Assembly (NCBI RefSeq): GCF_031344075.1 | Contig: NZ_JAVJAN010000005.1 | Location: 1-64,000, forward strand | Direction of reading: 5' to 3' | Length of the DNA: 64,000 bases | From: Clostridium aquiflavi | GTDB lineage: Bacteria; Bacillota; Clostridia; Clostridiales; Clostridiaceae | Part shown: piece by piece, positions 51,478-59,834 of the stretch | How positions within the stretch are numbered: the stretch's first letter is position 1 | Layout: every line of letters starts with the position of its first letter | Notes under the pieces: model-generated | Told to the model about the DNA's origin: nothing | Seen by the model: only the letters and a program-made list of their open reading frames with translations | Database searches by the model: none | Program-made: the position numbers and the translations under genes

Positions 51478-51588
51478 AAAAAGTTGTAATGATTTTTAAT
51501 TGTTATGACTTTTTATTTTTGTACAGAGATCTAATTCCTTAATTTACAATATATGATATAATTTATTAAAATACAAACAGTAAGTTGT
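51478..51588 (+). promoter_or_regulatory. Island intergenic module (copy D)
   Basis: Terminator hairpin 51478-51515 (AAAAAGTTGTAATGATTTTT... ATGACTTTTT). Promoter block 51531-51562 (AATTTACAATATATGATATA AT). Leader ACAAACAGTAAGTTGT at 51573-51588, then AGGTG and ATG 51601. Same order as copies A and B. Confidence 0.75.
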
Positions 51589-51600
51589 AGGTGATATAGC

Positions 51601-51936
51601 ATGTATAAGATAATTAAAAAAGCTAATAATGGTTGGGAAGTACATAAAGTTGCAGGAAGTGATACGATTTCCATTGTAAAGTACAGTGCAAATCATCAGG
51701 ATATAAATAAATTAATAGAAGTATTACAATTTTTATATAAAAATAAAGTTTTAGAAGGATCAATTGATATGAATCTGGCTATGCAAGATGAGTATTTGCA
51801 GGAATTTTCAATAGGAGAGTATCAGTTTATTATAAATTTAGATTTTTGGGAAACTTTTATTTTTTATTCAAAGCAAAAAGATGGAAACCCATATGTGATG
51901 AAAGTTTTTGATAAGTTAGCCATAGACACTAATTAA
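51601..51936 (+). CDS. Hypothetical protein (111 aa)
   Basis: Unrecognised soluble protein: MYKIIKKANNGWEVHKVAGS at the start, a helix DINKLIEVLQFLYKNKVLEG and YQFIINLDFWETFIFYSKQK. It has a complete island promoter module and ribosome site, so it is probably expressed. Confidence 0.6.
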   Translation: MYKIIKKANNGWEVHKVAGSDTISIVKYSANHQDINKLIEVLQFLYKNKVLEGSIDMNLAMQDEYLQEFSIGEYQFIINLDFWETFIFYSKQKDGNPYVMKVFDKLAIDTN

Positions 51937-52050
51937 AACAATAGTTTTAGGTTGAGTATATAAATAGTAAATTTGTAGAATAGTTTAATTAAGTACGAAC
52001 AATAATTATTTTAAAGTGTTACAAGTAATAATGGATTTGGAGGTAATAAA

Positions 52051-52593
52051 ATGAATAGACTGAAATTAGTTTTGCCAAATGTCGAATATAAAGAAATTTT
52101 AATGGACTATAAAAAAGAGTTTATTAAAAATGGAGATAGTATAGATGGTTCAGCAGGATTGGCAAATTCAAAATCATTTGAAGAGTGGTATAAGGCTTTT
52201 AAGGACAATTTAAATGAGGAAACTGTTAGAGATGGTTTGGTACCAGCGACAACATATCTCGCTTTAGATGAAAGTGGAAAATTAATTGGAATGATTGATA
52301 TTAGACATAGGTTAAATGAATATTTATTAAATTTTGGAGGGCATATCGGATATAGTGTTAGAAAATTAGAAAGAAGAAAAGGATATGCAACAGAAATGTT
52401 AAAATTGGCATTAAAAAAATCCATTGAATTGAACATAAAAGAAGTTCTAATTACTTGTGATAAAGAGAATATTGCATCTGCTAAGACTATTATTTCAAAT
52501 GGTGGAGTATTAGAAAACGAAGTATTTGACCCAAATGATAATACTATAACTCAAAGATATTGGATTAAATTAGTAGATTTATATAAATTCTAA
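52051..52593 (+). CDS. GNAT-family N-acetyltransferase
   Basis: 180 residues. The acetyl-CoA loop is GHIGYSVRKLERRKGYATEM (~98-117), preceded by GLVPATTYLALDESGKLIGM and followed by VLITCDKENIASAKTIISNG and QRYWIKL. This pattern is common in clostridial antibiotic- or amine-type GNAT enzymes. GGAGG precedes ATG. Nineteen bp separate it from the GrpB gene. Confidence 0.92.
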   Translation: MNRLKLVLPNVEYKEILMDYKKEFIKNGDSIDGSAGLANSKSFEEWYKAFKDNLNEETVRDGLVPATTYLALDESGKLIGMIDIRHRLNEYLLNFGGHIGYSVRKLERRKGYATEMLKLALKKSIELNIKEVLITCDKENIASAKTIISNGGVLENEVFDPNDNTITQRYWIKLVDLYKF

Positions 52594-52612
52594 TTTGGAA
52601 GGAAAATTTTTG

Positions 52613-53125
52613 ATGATAACTAAACATGTAATAGTAGAAGATTATAATCCAAAATGGAAAGAGAGTTTTAAAAGTATAAAAGATGAATTATTAGCAGTTT
52701 TATCTGGAAAAATTATTTCAATTGAGCATATTGGTAGTACATCAGTTGAAGGATTATCAGCAAAGCCAATTATAGATATTGATATTGTGATTGATAGAAA
52801 TTTTGATGAAGTTAAAAAAGCATTGGAAACCCTTGGTTATATTCATGAAGGCGACTTGGGAATATGTGGTAGAGAAGCATTTAAATATTCAAATAAACCA
52901 CATTTGATGGTACATCATTTATATGTATGTGGTAAAGACAATAAAGAATTATATCGTCATGTTACTTTTAGAGATTATCTAAGAAAGCATAAAGAAGATA
53001 AAGATAGGTATAGTGTTATTAAAAAAAAGATGGCATTAAAATATCCTGAAGATATAGATTCTTATATTAAAGGAAAACAACCAATAATTTTAGAAATATA
53101 TAAGAAATGTGGATTAGAAAAATAA
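52613..53125 (+). CDS. GrpB-family nucleotidyltransferase-like protein
   Basis: 170 residues from ATG 52613 (GGAAGGA upstream). The GrpB/UPF0157 signature is complete: EDYNPKWKESFKSIKDELLA, IEHIGSTSVEGLSAKPIIDI DIVI (nucleotidyltransferase GS...DxD) and PHLMVHHLYVCGKDNKELYR. In some bacteria this domain is fused to dephospho-CoA kinase; its own reaction is unknown. Confidence 0.92.
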   Translation: MITKHVIVEDYNPKWKESFKSIKDELLAVLSGKIISIEHIGSTSVEGLSAKPIIDIDIVIDRNFDEVKKALETLGYIHEGDLGICGREAFKYSNKPHLMVHHLYVCGKDNKELYRHVTFRDYLRKHKEDKDRYSVIKKKMALKYPEDIDSYIKGKQPIILEIYKKCGLEK

Positions 53126-53229
53126 GTTTTAAGTTAAGATTGAGTGTTATAAATTAAATAAACAGTTAAAAGAGAAAGGCTTACAATTTAAGTAAAGTTA
53201 TAAGAAGTAACAGGGAGAACAAAATAATT

Positions 53230-53730
53230 ATGAATAATTTAATAAAGAAGATAATAAACAATAAAGAATATAAGAAAATCTTGAAATTCACATTTATACT
53301 CTATATTTTTCGAATCAACTATATAAAGAAAGTGTTGTTTGAAAATACACGTAGATTAACGCTTAGTCAATATGGTTTGCTGTTTTTGACGATATTAGGG
53401 GCAACTGCACTTATGGGAACTTTAATATTTATTGGAGTTAGGGTTTGCAATATGTTTTATGCAAGGTGTAATGTACCAAAAGTAAAAGGAAAAGAATGGT
53501 CATTTGGATTTGGAGAATTAAAATATTTTTTAGTATATAAGAAAAATTGTAAAGTTTGTGGAGCAAAAATGAAAAAAAATACTAGTGAAGAGTATAAAGG
53601 TATAGTAAGGAATACAAATATAGATGGGTATGTATCAGATGTAGAAACGTATAAAGTTAAAATTTTTTATTATTGTCCAAAATGCAATAAAAAATATTCT
53701 TTAGAAAAATTAGCAGTGGAAATAGAATAA
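53230..53730 (+). CDS. Membrane-anchored zinc-ribbon protein
   Basis: 166 residues. A basic N-terminus, one clear membrane helix (QYGLLFLTILGATALMGTLI, ~50-70) and a C-terminal zinc ribbon: CKVCGAKM (~115) and YYCPKCNKKYS (~150). The four Cys form a CxxC...CxxC site. Unknown function. GGGAG precedes ATG. Confidence 0.65.
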   Translation: MNNLIKKIINNKEYKKILKFTFILYIFRINYIKKVLFENTRRLTLSQYGLLFLTILGATALMGTLIFIGVRVCNMFYARCNVPKVKGKEWSFGFGELKYFLVYKKNCKVCGAKMKKNTSEEYKGIVRNTNIDGYVSDVETYKVKIFYYCPKCNKKYSLEKLAVEIE

Positions 53731-54180
53731 TTATAATCTGAATTATTGCACTTTTGGAAAGAATACAGATTTGGAAACTATGGGAATGGAATAATAAAGT
53801 TTATTAACTTAAAATATAGATATTTTATTTGTAAATTTATTTATTATTTTACTTTAAATGGATAGTATGATATATTTTATTAAGACTAATATTTTAGGTT
53901 ATTCATAATGTAAAAATAATTGGTTTATTTATAATTCAGTTATTTCTACATTACGTATTAATCCTTTTAAAGGGTAATGACATATCCAAAGATTCATTTC
54001 CATTTAATAAATCTTAAATCTCAATTTTAATTATAAGCTGTGTTTTAGATTAATATGAAATTGTAGTATTAAGATTTAGTATCTATCTATAGCATTTATA
54101 CTATAATGACATTGTAATTTAAAAATACAATTAAGTTAAAATGAGAATGTCAAATATTTAAGGTAAGAAGATGAATAGTT
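53731..54180. other. 450-bp AT-rich upstream region of adc
   Basis: No coding remnant was recognised. TGTCAAA at 54148-54154 is one base from a Spo0A box (TGTCGAA), which would fit adc control in solventogenic clostridia, but such a match is weak in AT-rich DNA. GTAATGACATATCC near 53976 was not assigned. Confidence 0.35.
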
Positions 54181-54921
54181 ATGTTAAAAAGTGAAGTATC
54201 TAAACAAATTACAACACCACTAACAGCTCCAGCATTCCCAAGAGGACCTTACATGTTCCATAACCGTGAATATTTTAATATTATATACCGTACTGATGCT
54301 GATGCTTTACGTAAAATTGTACCAGAACCTTTAGAATTAGGAGATGATCCTTTAGTTAGATTTGAAATGATGGCTATGCCTGACACAAGTGGATTAGGAT
54401 CTTATACAGAATGTGGACAGGCTATACCAGTAAGCTATAATGGTAAAAAGGGTGACTATTTGCATATGATGTATTTAGATAATCAGCCAGCTATTGCCGT
54501 TGGAAGAGAACTTAGTGCGTATCCTAAAAAACTTGGTTATCCTAAGCTATTTGTTGATTCAGACACACTAGTTGGTACATTAGACTATGGAAAATTAAGA
54601 GTAGCAATAGCAACTATGGGATATAAGCATAAACAATTAGATTTAAATGAAGCAAAGGAACAAATTTGTCGTCCTAATTTTATGTTAAAAATTATACCTA
54701 ACTATGATGGAACTCCAAGAATATGTGAGCTAATATCTGCACAAATTAAAGACATTACTGTACATGAGGCATGGACTGGTCCTGCAAGATTACAATTATT
54801 TGATCATGCTATGGCACCATTTAATGACTTACCTGTAAAAGAAATAGTTTCAAGTTCTCATATTCTCACAGACTTAACACTTCCATCTCCCGATGTTATA
54901 TATGATTATCTTAAAAAGTAG
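54181..54921 (+). CDS. adc: Acetoacetate decarboxylase
   Basis: 246 residues, full length. The Schiff-base Lys lies in SAYPKKLGYPKLFVDSDTL (~115) and the pocket Glu in YTECGQAIPV (~76). It converts acetoacetate to acetone and CO2, completing the acetone branch fed by CtfAB. In C. beijerinckii-type genomes adc closes the ald-ctfA-ctfB-adc operon; here it stands alone about 760 bp upstream of the ald remnant, on the same strand. The terminator at 54984 separates it from ctfAB. Confidence 0.97.
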   Translation: MLKSEVSKQITTPLTAPAFPRGPYMFHNREYFNIIYRTDADALRKIVPEPLELGDDPLVRFEMMAMPDTSGLGSYTECGQAIPVSYNGKKGDYLHMMYLDNQPAIAVGRELSAYPKKLGYPKLFVDSDTLVGTLDYGKLRVAIATMGYKHKQLDLNEAKEQICRPNFMLKIIPNYDGTPRICELISAQIKDITVHEAWTGPARLQLFDHAMAPFNDLPVKEIVSSSHILTDLTLPSPDVIYDYLKK

Positions 54922-54983
54922 TTTAATATATTAATAAATAAAATAAATTGCAAACTGTTATAAATAATTAAAAAATCTAAGTT

Positions 54984-55027
54984 AAGAATATGATTTCTAT
55001 TTAGTATAGAGATCATATTCTTTTTTT
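54984..55027 (+). terminator. adc terminator
   Basis: AAGAATATGAT pairs with ATCATATTCTT, with more pairing inside (TTCT/AGAG), followed by seven T. Confidence 0.85.
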
Positions 55028-55682
55028 AGTATTTACAAAATTAGAGAAATTTTAATAAATATTTAAAATATAGCCATTTTTAATAACAATAACAAAGTAT
55101 TATCAAACTACAATTTATACTAAGAATTCTTAAAATTATTAATATCTATTAAAAGGTTTTCAGAAAAAATAGAAAAATTCGATATTATTTTTAATTTTCT
55201 TATAATTGTTCTTTAGAATTTATGATATCAAAATATATAACCAACTCTCGTTTTGTTAACGTTTTATCTAGCTGTGAGTAATTTTATGGAATTTAAATAT
55301 TGATTTTGGATAATTTAGTGATAATATACTATTTATACAAATATTTCAATAAATTTACAGAGTGATAATTAAATAAAACAACTACCGTATTTTTAGAGTT
55401 AATAAAACTTTTTTATAATATCTTACCATTTGCAAGTAGTACCCTACATCCAAATAACTTAAATTTTTTAATCTTATAGAAATTTTTACTAAAGTCGTTC
55501 AATATAGTGAAAATTAATAAAAGCTTTAATTAATGATTTGTTTTAATTAAATTCAAATGCCAACTCGCCATTATAATACAGTATTACATGGTTTAAAAAT
55601 ATAGTCTAATTAATAAAAGATAGAAATCAAAAGCTCTTATGGGTTTTTGTGTGAAAATTTTATAACTATGAGGAGGAGCAAT
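55028..55682. other. 650-bp AT-rich upstream region of the ald-ctfAB operon
   Basis: A long non-coding leader, as expected for a sol operon. TATCGAA on the minus strand (55178-55184) is one base from a Spo0A box. No riboswitch, repeat element or coding remnant was recognised. Confidence 0.4.
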
Positions 55683-56108
55683 ATGGAAAGAAACTTATCA
55701 GTATTATCGCAAACAAAAGATTTAAAAATTACAAAAAGAACTGAAGGTGACAAATCTAATAATAAAGAATCATATTTAGGAGTATTTAAAAAAGTTGAAA
55801 ATCCTATTACAAAGGCAATTTATGTACAAAAGAAATTAAGTCTTTATTATACAAAAGAAGATAGGGAAAGAATTATAAAAGGTATAAGAAAGGCTACATT
55901 GGAGAATAAAGAAATATTAGCAAAAATGATTGTAGATGAAACACACATGGGAAGATATGAAGATAAAATATTAAAGCATGAATTGGTAGATAAATATACT
56001 CCAGGTACAGAAGGCTTTACAACTTTTACTATTGCAGGACCTACAGGTGAAGTTATAGCTTCTGCAAGGAATTTTACAAAACAAAGAAGATGTGTACTTG
56101 CAGGTTAG
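55683..56108 (+). pseudogene. ald: ald with a large in-frame internal deletion
   Basis: 141 residues from ATG 55683 (AGGAGGAG upstream). Residues 1-110 match the N-terminus of the ~468-residue butanal/CoA-acylating dehydrogenase Ald (IKGIRKATLENKEILAKMIV DETHMGRYEDKILKHEL... YTPGTE). Residues 111-141 match its extreme C-terminus (GFTTFTIAGPTGEV... RNFTKQRRCVLAG). About 325 residues, including the NAD fold and catalytic Cys, are missing, yet the frame is intact across the junction near 56010. It cannot be an active dehydrogenase. Operon position before ctfA-ctfB is the normal one. Confidence 0.9.
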
Positions 56109-56194
56109 ATGATAGATCAATACAATCATTTCAATATATTTAGCAGTTTTATATGAAGTATTATATATTCTAAAAAAAAGAAGGAGATATTAAC

Positions 56195-56848
56195 ATGAAT
56201 AAAATAGTTAAGCTTGAAGATCTAAAGTCTATTTTTAAAGATGGAATGACAATTATGATTGGTGGTTTCTTAGATTGTGGAAGTCCTGAAACCATAATTG
56301 ATATGTTGGTAAATTTAAATGTAAAAGATTTAACTATAATAGGAAACGATACCGGATATCCAGATAAAGGCATAGGTAAATTAGTTGTAAATGGTCAGGT
56401 AAAAAAGGTAATAGCTTCTCATATAGGGACAAATCCTGAGACTGGGAGAAGAATGAATAGTGGTGAAATGGAAGTGGAACTTTCTCCACAAGGAACATTA
56501 ATTGAAAGAATACGTGCGGCAGGTTCTGGTTTAGGTGGAGTACTAACATCAACAGGAATAGGAACAATTGTAGAAAAGGGAAAACGTAAGATTTTAATTG
56601 ATGATAAAGAATATTTATTAGAACTTCCATTAAAAGCAGATGTTTCACTAGTAAAGGGAAGTATAGTAGATGAATTCGGAAACACTTGTTATAAAGGAAC
56701 TACAAAAAACTTTAATCCTTATATTGCAATGGCAGCTGATACTGTAATAATGGAAGCTGAAAATTTAGTTAAATTTGAAGAATTAAATAGGGAAGATATA
56801 ATGACTCCAGGTGTATTAGTAAATTATATAATAAAGGAGGCAATTTAA
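56195..56848 (+). CDS. ctfA: Acetoacetyl-CoA:acetate/butyrate CoA-transferase, alpha subunit
   Basis: 217 residues. Class I CoA-transferase alpha chain: FKDGMTIMIGGFLDCGSPET (~14-33), VKKVIASHIGTNPETGRRMN (~68-87) and a C-terminal YIAMAADTVIMEAENLV. It moves CoA from acetoacetyl-CoA to acetate or butyrate together with CtfB, recycling acids during solvent formation. GAAGGAGA precedes ATG. The stop codon abuts the ctfB ATG. Confidence 0.96.
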   Translation: MNKIVKLEDLKSIFKDGMTIMIGGFLDCGSPETIIDMLVNLNVKDLTIIGNDTGYPDKGIGKLVVNGQVKKVIASHIGTNPETGRRMNSGEMEVELSPQGTLIERIRAAGSGLGGVLTSTGIGTIVEKGKRKILIDDKEYLLELPLKADVSLVKGSIVDEFGNTCYKGTTKNFNPYIAMAADTVIMEAENLVKFEELNREDIMTPGVLVNYIIKEAI

Positions 56849-57514
56849 ATGATTACAGATAGTAAATTGGCAAGACAAATAATTGCAAAAAGAGTTGCAA
56901 AGGAATTAAAGGAAGGACAACTTGTAAATCTTGGAATAGGACTTCCAACATTGGTTGCAAATTATGTACCAAAGGACAAAAATGTATTTTTTCAATCTGA
57001 AAATGGAATGATTGGAATGGGGGCAGTACCAACATTAGGACATGAAGATGCAAATATAATAAATGCAGGTGGACAATGTGTAACAGCATTACCAGAAGCA
57101 GCATTTTTTGATAGTTCTATGTCCTTTGCATTAATTAGAGGTGGACATGTTGATGTTACTGTACTTGGAGCTTTAGAAGTGGATGAGGAAGGTAGTCTAG
57201 CTAATTGGATTATTCCAGGTAAAATGGTACCAGGTATGGGGGGCGCTATGGATTTAGTAACAGGTGCTAAAAAAGTAATTGTGGCCATGCAGCATACTGG
57301 AAAGGGAAAACCTAAAATTCTTAAAAAATGTAGATTACCATTAACTGCAAAATCACAAGTAAACTTAATTATTACAGAATTTTGTGTAATTGAAGTAACA
57401 GATAAGGGATTATTTTTAAGGGAGATTAGTGATTATACAACAATCGATGAAATTAAATCTTTAACAGAAGCAAATTTAATTATTCCAGATGATATAAAAC
57501 GTATGGCTGTATAA
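56849..57514 (+). CDS. ctfB: Acetoacetyl-CoA:acetate/butyrate CoA-transferase, beta subunit
   Basis: 221 residues. The catalytic Glu is in QSENGMIGMG (~51), with GQLVNLGIGLPTLVANYVP before it and GGAMDLVTGAKKVIVAMQHT (~131-150) after it. It is directly coupled to ctfA (TAAATG, AAGGAGG inside the end of ctfA). Its acetoacetate product goes to Adc. There is no adc gene after ctfB here, unlike in the C. beijerinckii-type operon. Confidence 0.96.
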   Translation: MITDSKLARQIIAKRVAKELKEGQLVNLGIGLPTLVANYVPKDKNVFFQSENGMIGMGAVPTLGHEDANIINAGGQCVTALPEAAFFDSSMSFALIRGGHVDVTVLGALEVDEEGSLANWIIPGKMVPGMGGAMDLVTGAKKVIVAMQHTGKGKPKILKKCRLPLTAKSQVNLIITEFCVIEVTDKGLFLREISDYTTIDEIKSLTEANLIIPDDIKRMAV

Positions 57515-57888
57515 AATTTATAGCATGATGGCTTTTTTATGAGAGTTTAGATAATTTTATATAAAAACAAATTATCCACTATTTAGTTTGGATTTATGTT
57601 TATATATTTAGACATAAATCCAATATGAATAGAACGTTTATTACAGAATACTTTTATTATAATAATGAGTTGATAAAACAATATAATAATGTGATATTTA
57701 TAATATGTTATAATTATCCTAAATAAACAATTTACATAATATAGAGGCAAAATACATGATATTATAAGTGATAAAAATGTTCTTTGTGAATTGAATAATT
57801 TGGTATTAAATACATGATATAATTAAATAAAGATTACAGATAACTTAGTGAATTATAGACAAGCTGTTAATGAAAGGAATTACTTTAA
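57515..57888. other. Intergenic stretch with hairpin and two copies of the island promoter
   Basis: A hairpin at 57588-57620 (GGATTTATGT / ACATAAATCC) probably ends ctfB, though without a T run. Two -10 blocks of the island type follow: 57686-57714 (AATAATGTGATATTTATAAT ATGTTATAAT) and 57791-57823 (TTGAATAATTTGGTATTAAA TACATGATATAAT). A doubled promoter suggests an earlier gene between them was lost. Confidence 0.6.
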
Positions 57889-58503
57889 ATGAAATACATA
57901 AAAAAACTTCCAGATACAGATAAGGCGTTAAGTGAAAAACTTATATTAAACAATTGGAAAAAAATAAAAGAACCATCTAATTTTACATGGACTATTTTAT
58001 TATCTACACCATTTATGTTGATAAATGGCGCAATTGAAATGTTTATTTTCTATAACTTATATACACCACTACAAGATTTCTTAAAAAGCAATGAAGGATT
58101 CAATATTACATTGGAATTACATTTAGTAACATTATTATTTATCCCTGTTATCTTTATTTTTATGACAATACATGAATTCTTACATGCTTGTTTTATTCCA
58201 AATGTTTTAAAATCAGATAAAACATATTGGGGAATAAATGGCATTTGCGGATTTGTTGCCACTTCTGAAAAAATAAAGAAAAGCAGATTTTTGCTTATTT
58301 CAATTATGCCACTTTTACTTTTATCTATTGTATTACCATTTGTTTTAAATGCACTTGGGTGGTTAAATGGGTATACAATTTTTCTTTGCTTATTGAATGC
58401 AATGGGTTCATGTGTAGATTGCTTAAATATGTGTTTGATAACAGCACAAGTCCCAAATGGAGCTTATGTCTTAAATAATGGATTTGAAACATATTTTAAG
58501 TAG
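57889..58503 (+). CDS. DUF3267-like membrane metallopeptidase-type protein
   Basis: 204 residues with four predicted helices. The HExxH motif lies in a helix as IHEFLHACFIP (~95), followed by GINGICGFVATSEKIKKSRF and LLNAMGSCVDCLNM, the DUF3267 pattern. Membrane-embedded zinc peptidase is the inferred activity; the substrate is unknown. AAAGGAA precedes ATG. Confidence 0.8.
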   Translation: MKYIKKLPDTDKALSEKLILNNWKKIKEPSNFTWTILLSTPFMLINGAIEMFIFYNLYTPLQDFLKSNEGFNITLELHLVTLLFIPVIFIFMTIHEFLHACFIPNVLKSDKTYWGINGICGFVATSEKIKKSRFLLISIMPLLLLSIVLPFVLNALGWLNGYTIFLCLLNAMGSCVDCLNMCLITAQVPNGAYVLNNGFETYFK

Positions 58504-58762
58504 TTTGGAAAATAAAAAAACTTAGTTATTATTGTAGGATATTCGTTTGATAATATAATACAAAAAGATTCACAGGAATTTGAGTGTATGATTGCTAACT
58601 GCTTCATAATCCACCAAGTGGAAGTGAAAATTATGGAGATATGTATCACTGTGTTAGTAAATGCTTGAACGAAATTATATTAAAATCAAATATGTGATTC
58701 ACCTATTTGTTCTACAGAGAATAAGCTGATAATGAAGAAATTTTATTAAAAGAGGTATTTGA

Positions 58763-59578
58763 ATGGGATATTATGTTAGAGTAGAATCAGATGTAAAAGT
58801 TTATGTAGAGGATCTTAATCCAGAGGGCAAAAAGACAATCATATTTCTACATGGGTGGCCTGGAAGTCATAAACTGTTTGAGTATCAGTTTAATCAGCTA
58901 CCTAAAATGGGATATCGATGTATTGGCATAGATCAGAGAGGATTTGGACAATCAGACAAGCCTTTTACAGGATATTGCTACGATAGGTTATCAGATGATG
59001 TTCGAGCTGTAGTTGAAGTACTTAATTTAAAAAATTTTATATTAGCAGGACATTCTACTGGGGGAGCCATTGCTATTAGATACATGGCCAGACATAATGA
59101 ATATGGAGTGTCTAAACTTGCACTTTTTGCAGCAGCAGCTCCTAGTCTTATAAAACGTTCATATTTTCCATATGGTTTAGAAAAAGAAGCTGTAAATGAA
59201 ATTATTCAAGGAACGTATAATGATCGTCCTAAAATGTTGCAAGGATTTGGAGACATGTTTTTCTTCCAGCATATAACTAAGCCTTTTTCAGAATGGTTCT
59301 TCCAATTAGGACTACAAGCAGCAGGCTGGGCTACTGCTGCAACTGCAAATTCTTGGTTAGATGAAGAAAGCTTATTTTTTGATCTAGAGAAAATAAGTGT
59401 TCCAACTTTAATTCTTCATGGTATTCATGACAAAGTTTGTCTATTCCCATTAGCTGAATCACAAAGACAACGTATTAAAAATTCCAAGCTTATAGCATTT
59501 GAACACAGTGGCCATGGATTGTTCTATGATCAACGTGATAAATTTAATGAAGAATTGGCACAATTTATTGAAGAATAA
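58763..59578 (+). CDS. Alpha/beta hydrolase
   Basis: 271 residues. The oxyanion region is HGWPGSHKLFEYQF (~30-43), the nucleophile Ser is in LAGHSTGGAIAIRYM (~97), the acid is probably the Asp in GIHDKVCLFP (~219) and the His is in EHSGHGLFYD (~249). It resembles the haloperoxidase / epoxide-hydrolase-like group. Substrate unknown. AGAGGT precedes ATG. Confidence 0.92.
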   Translation: MGYYVRVESDVKVYVEDLNPEGKKTIIFLHGWPGSHKLFEYQFNQLPKMGYRCIGIDQRGFGQSDKPFTGYCYDRLSDDVRAVVEVLNLKNFILAGHSTGGAIAIRYMARHNEYGVSKLALFAAAAPSLIKRSYFPYGLEKEAVNEIIQGTYNDRPKMLQGFGDMFFFQHITKPFSEWFFQLGLQAAGWATAATANSWLDEESLFFDLEKISVPTLILHGIHDKVCLFPLAESQRQRIKNSKLIAFEHSGHGLFYDQRDKFNEELAQFIEE

Positions 59579-59696
59579 AGTTTTTTGTAGCTCTTGATTT
59601 GCCTAGAATAGTAGAAATTGAATATGAATAGATTAAAGCAATACGAAAAAAGTAGCTAAAATATATAATAAATAATTTAATATATAAAAGGAAGAT

Positions 59697-59738
59697 AAAA
59701 TGTAGCAACACACACTTAGTTGATACATTTTATTTTTT
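59697..59738 (+). terminator. Terminator of the hydrolase gene
   Basis: AAAATGTAGCAAC pairs with GTTGATACATTTT (one mismatch), followed by ATTTTTT. A weaker hairpin GAGTGGA/TCCACTC follows near 59775-59801. Confidence 0.8.
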
Positions 59739-59834
59739 ATATTGGATTAATACATAACACATGGAAACAATAAATGAGTGGACTATATAGGTAATCCACT
59801 CTATAGCATAATATTAAAAAAGAACAATTTAGTT

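Noticed and set aside
53976..54154. Spo0A boxes before adc
   Set aside because: Only one-mismatch candidates (TGTCAAA) were seen; in such AT-rich DNA this is expected by chance, so no site was called.
55683..56108. Small functional gene of its own
   Set aside because: Both ends match Ald and nothing else, the catalytic Cys is missing, and it lies in the ald position before ctfA.
55683..56108. Engineered knockout of ald
   Set aside because: No marker, recombination scar or cloning site is seen, and the surrounding island shows similar natural-looking scars (45693, 47120). It cannot be fully excluded.
56334..57288. Minus-strand open frames opposite ctfA and ctfB
   Set aside because: They are shadows of two well-identified genes.
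34105..57823. Classical integron
   Set aside because: No integrase gene or attC-type site with imperfect core sites was found, and promoters lie within the units. Only the general plan is cassette-like.
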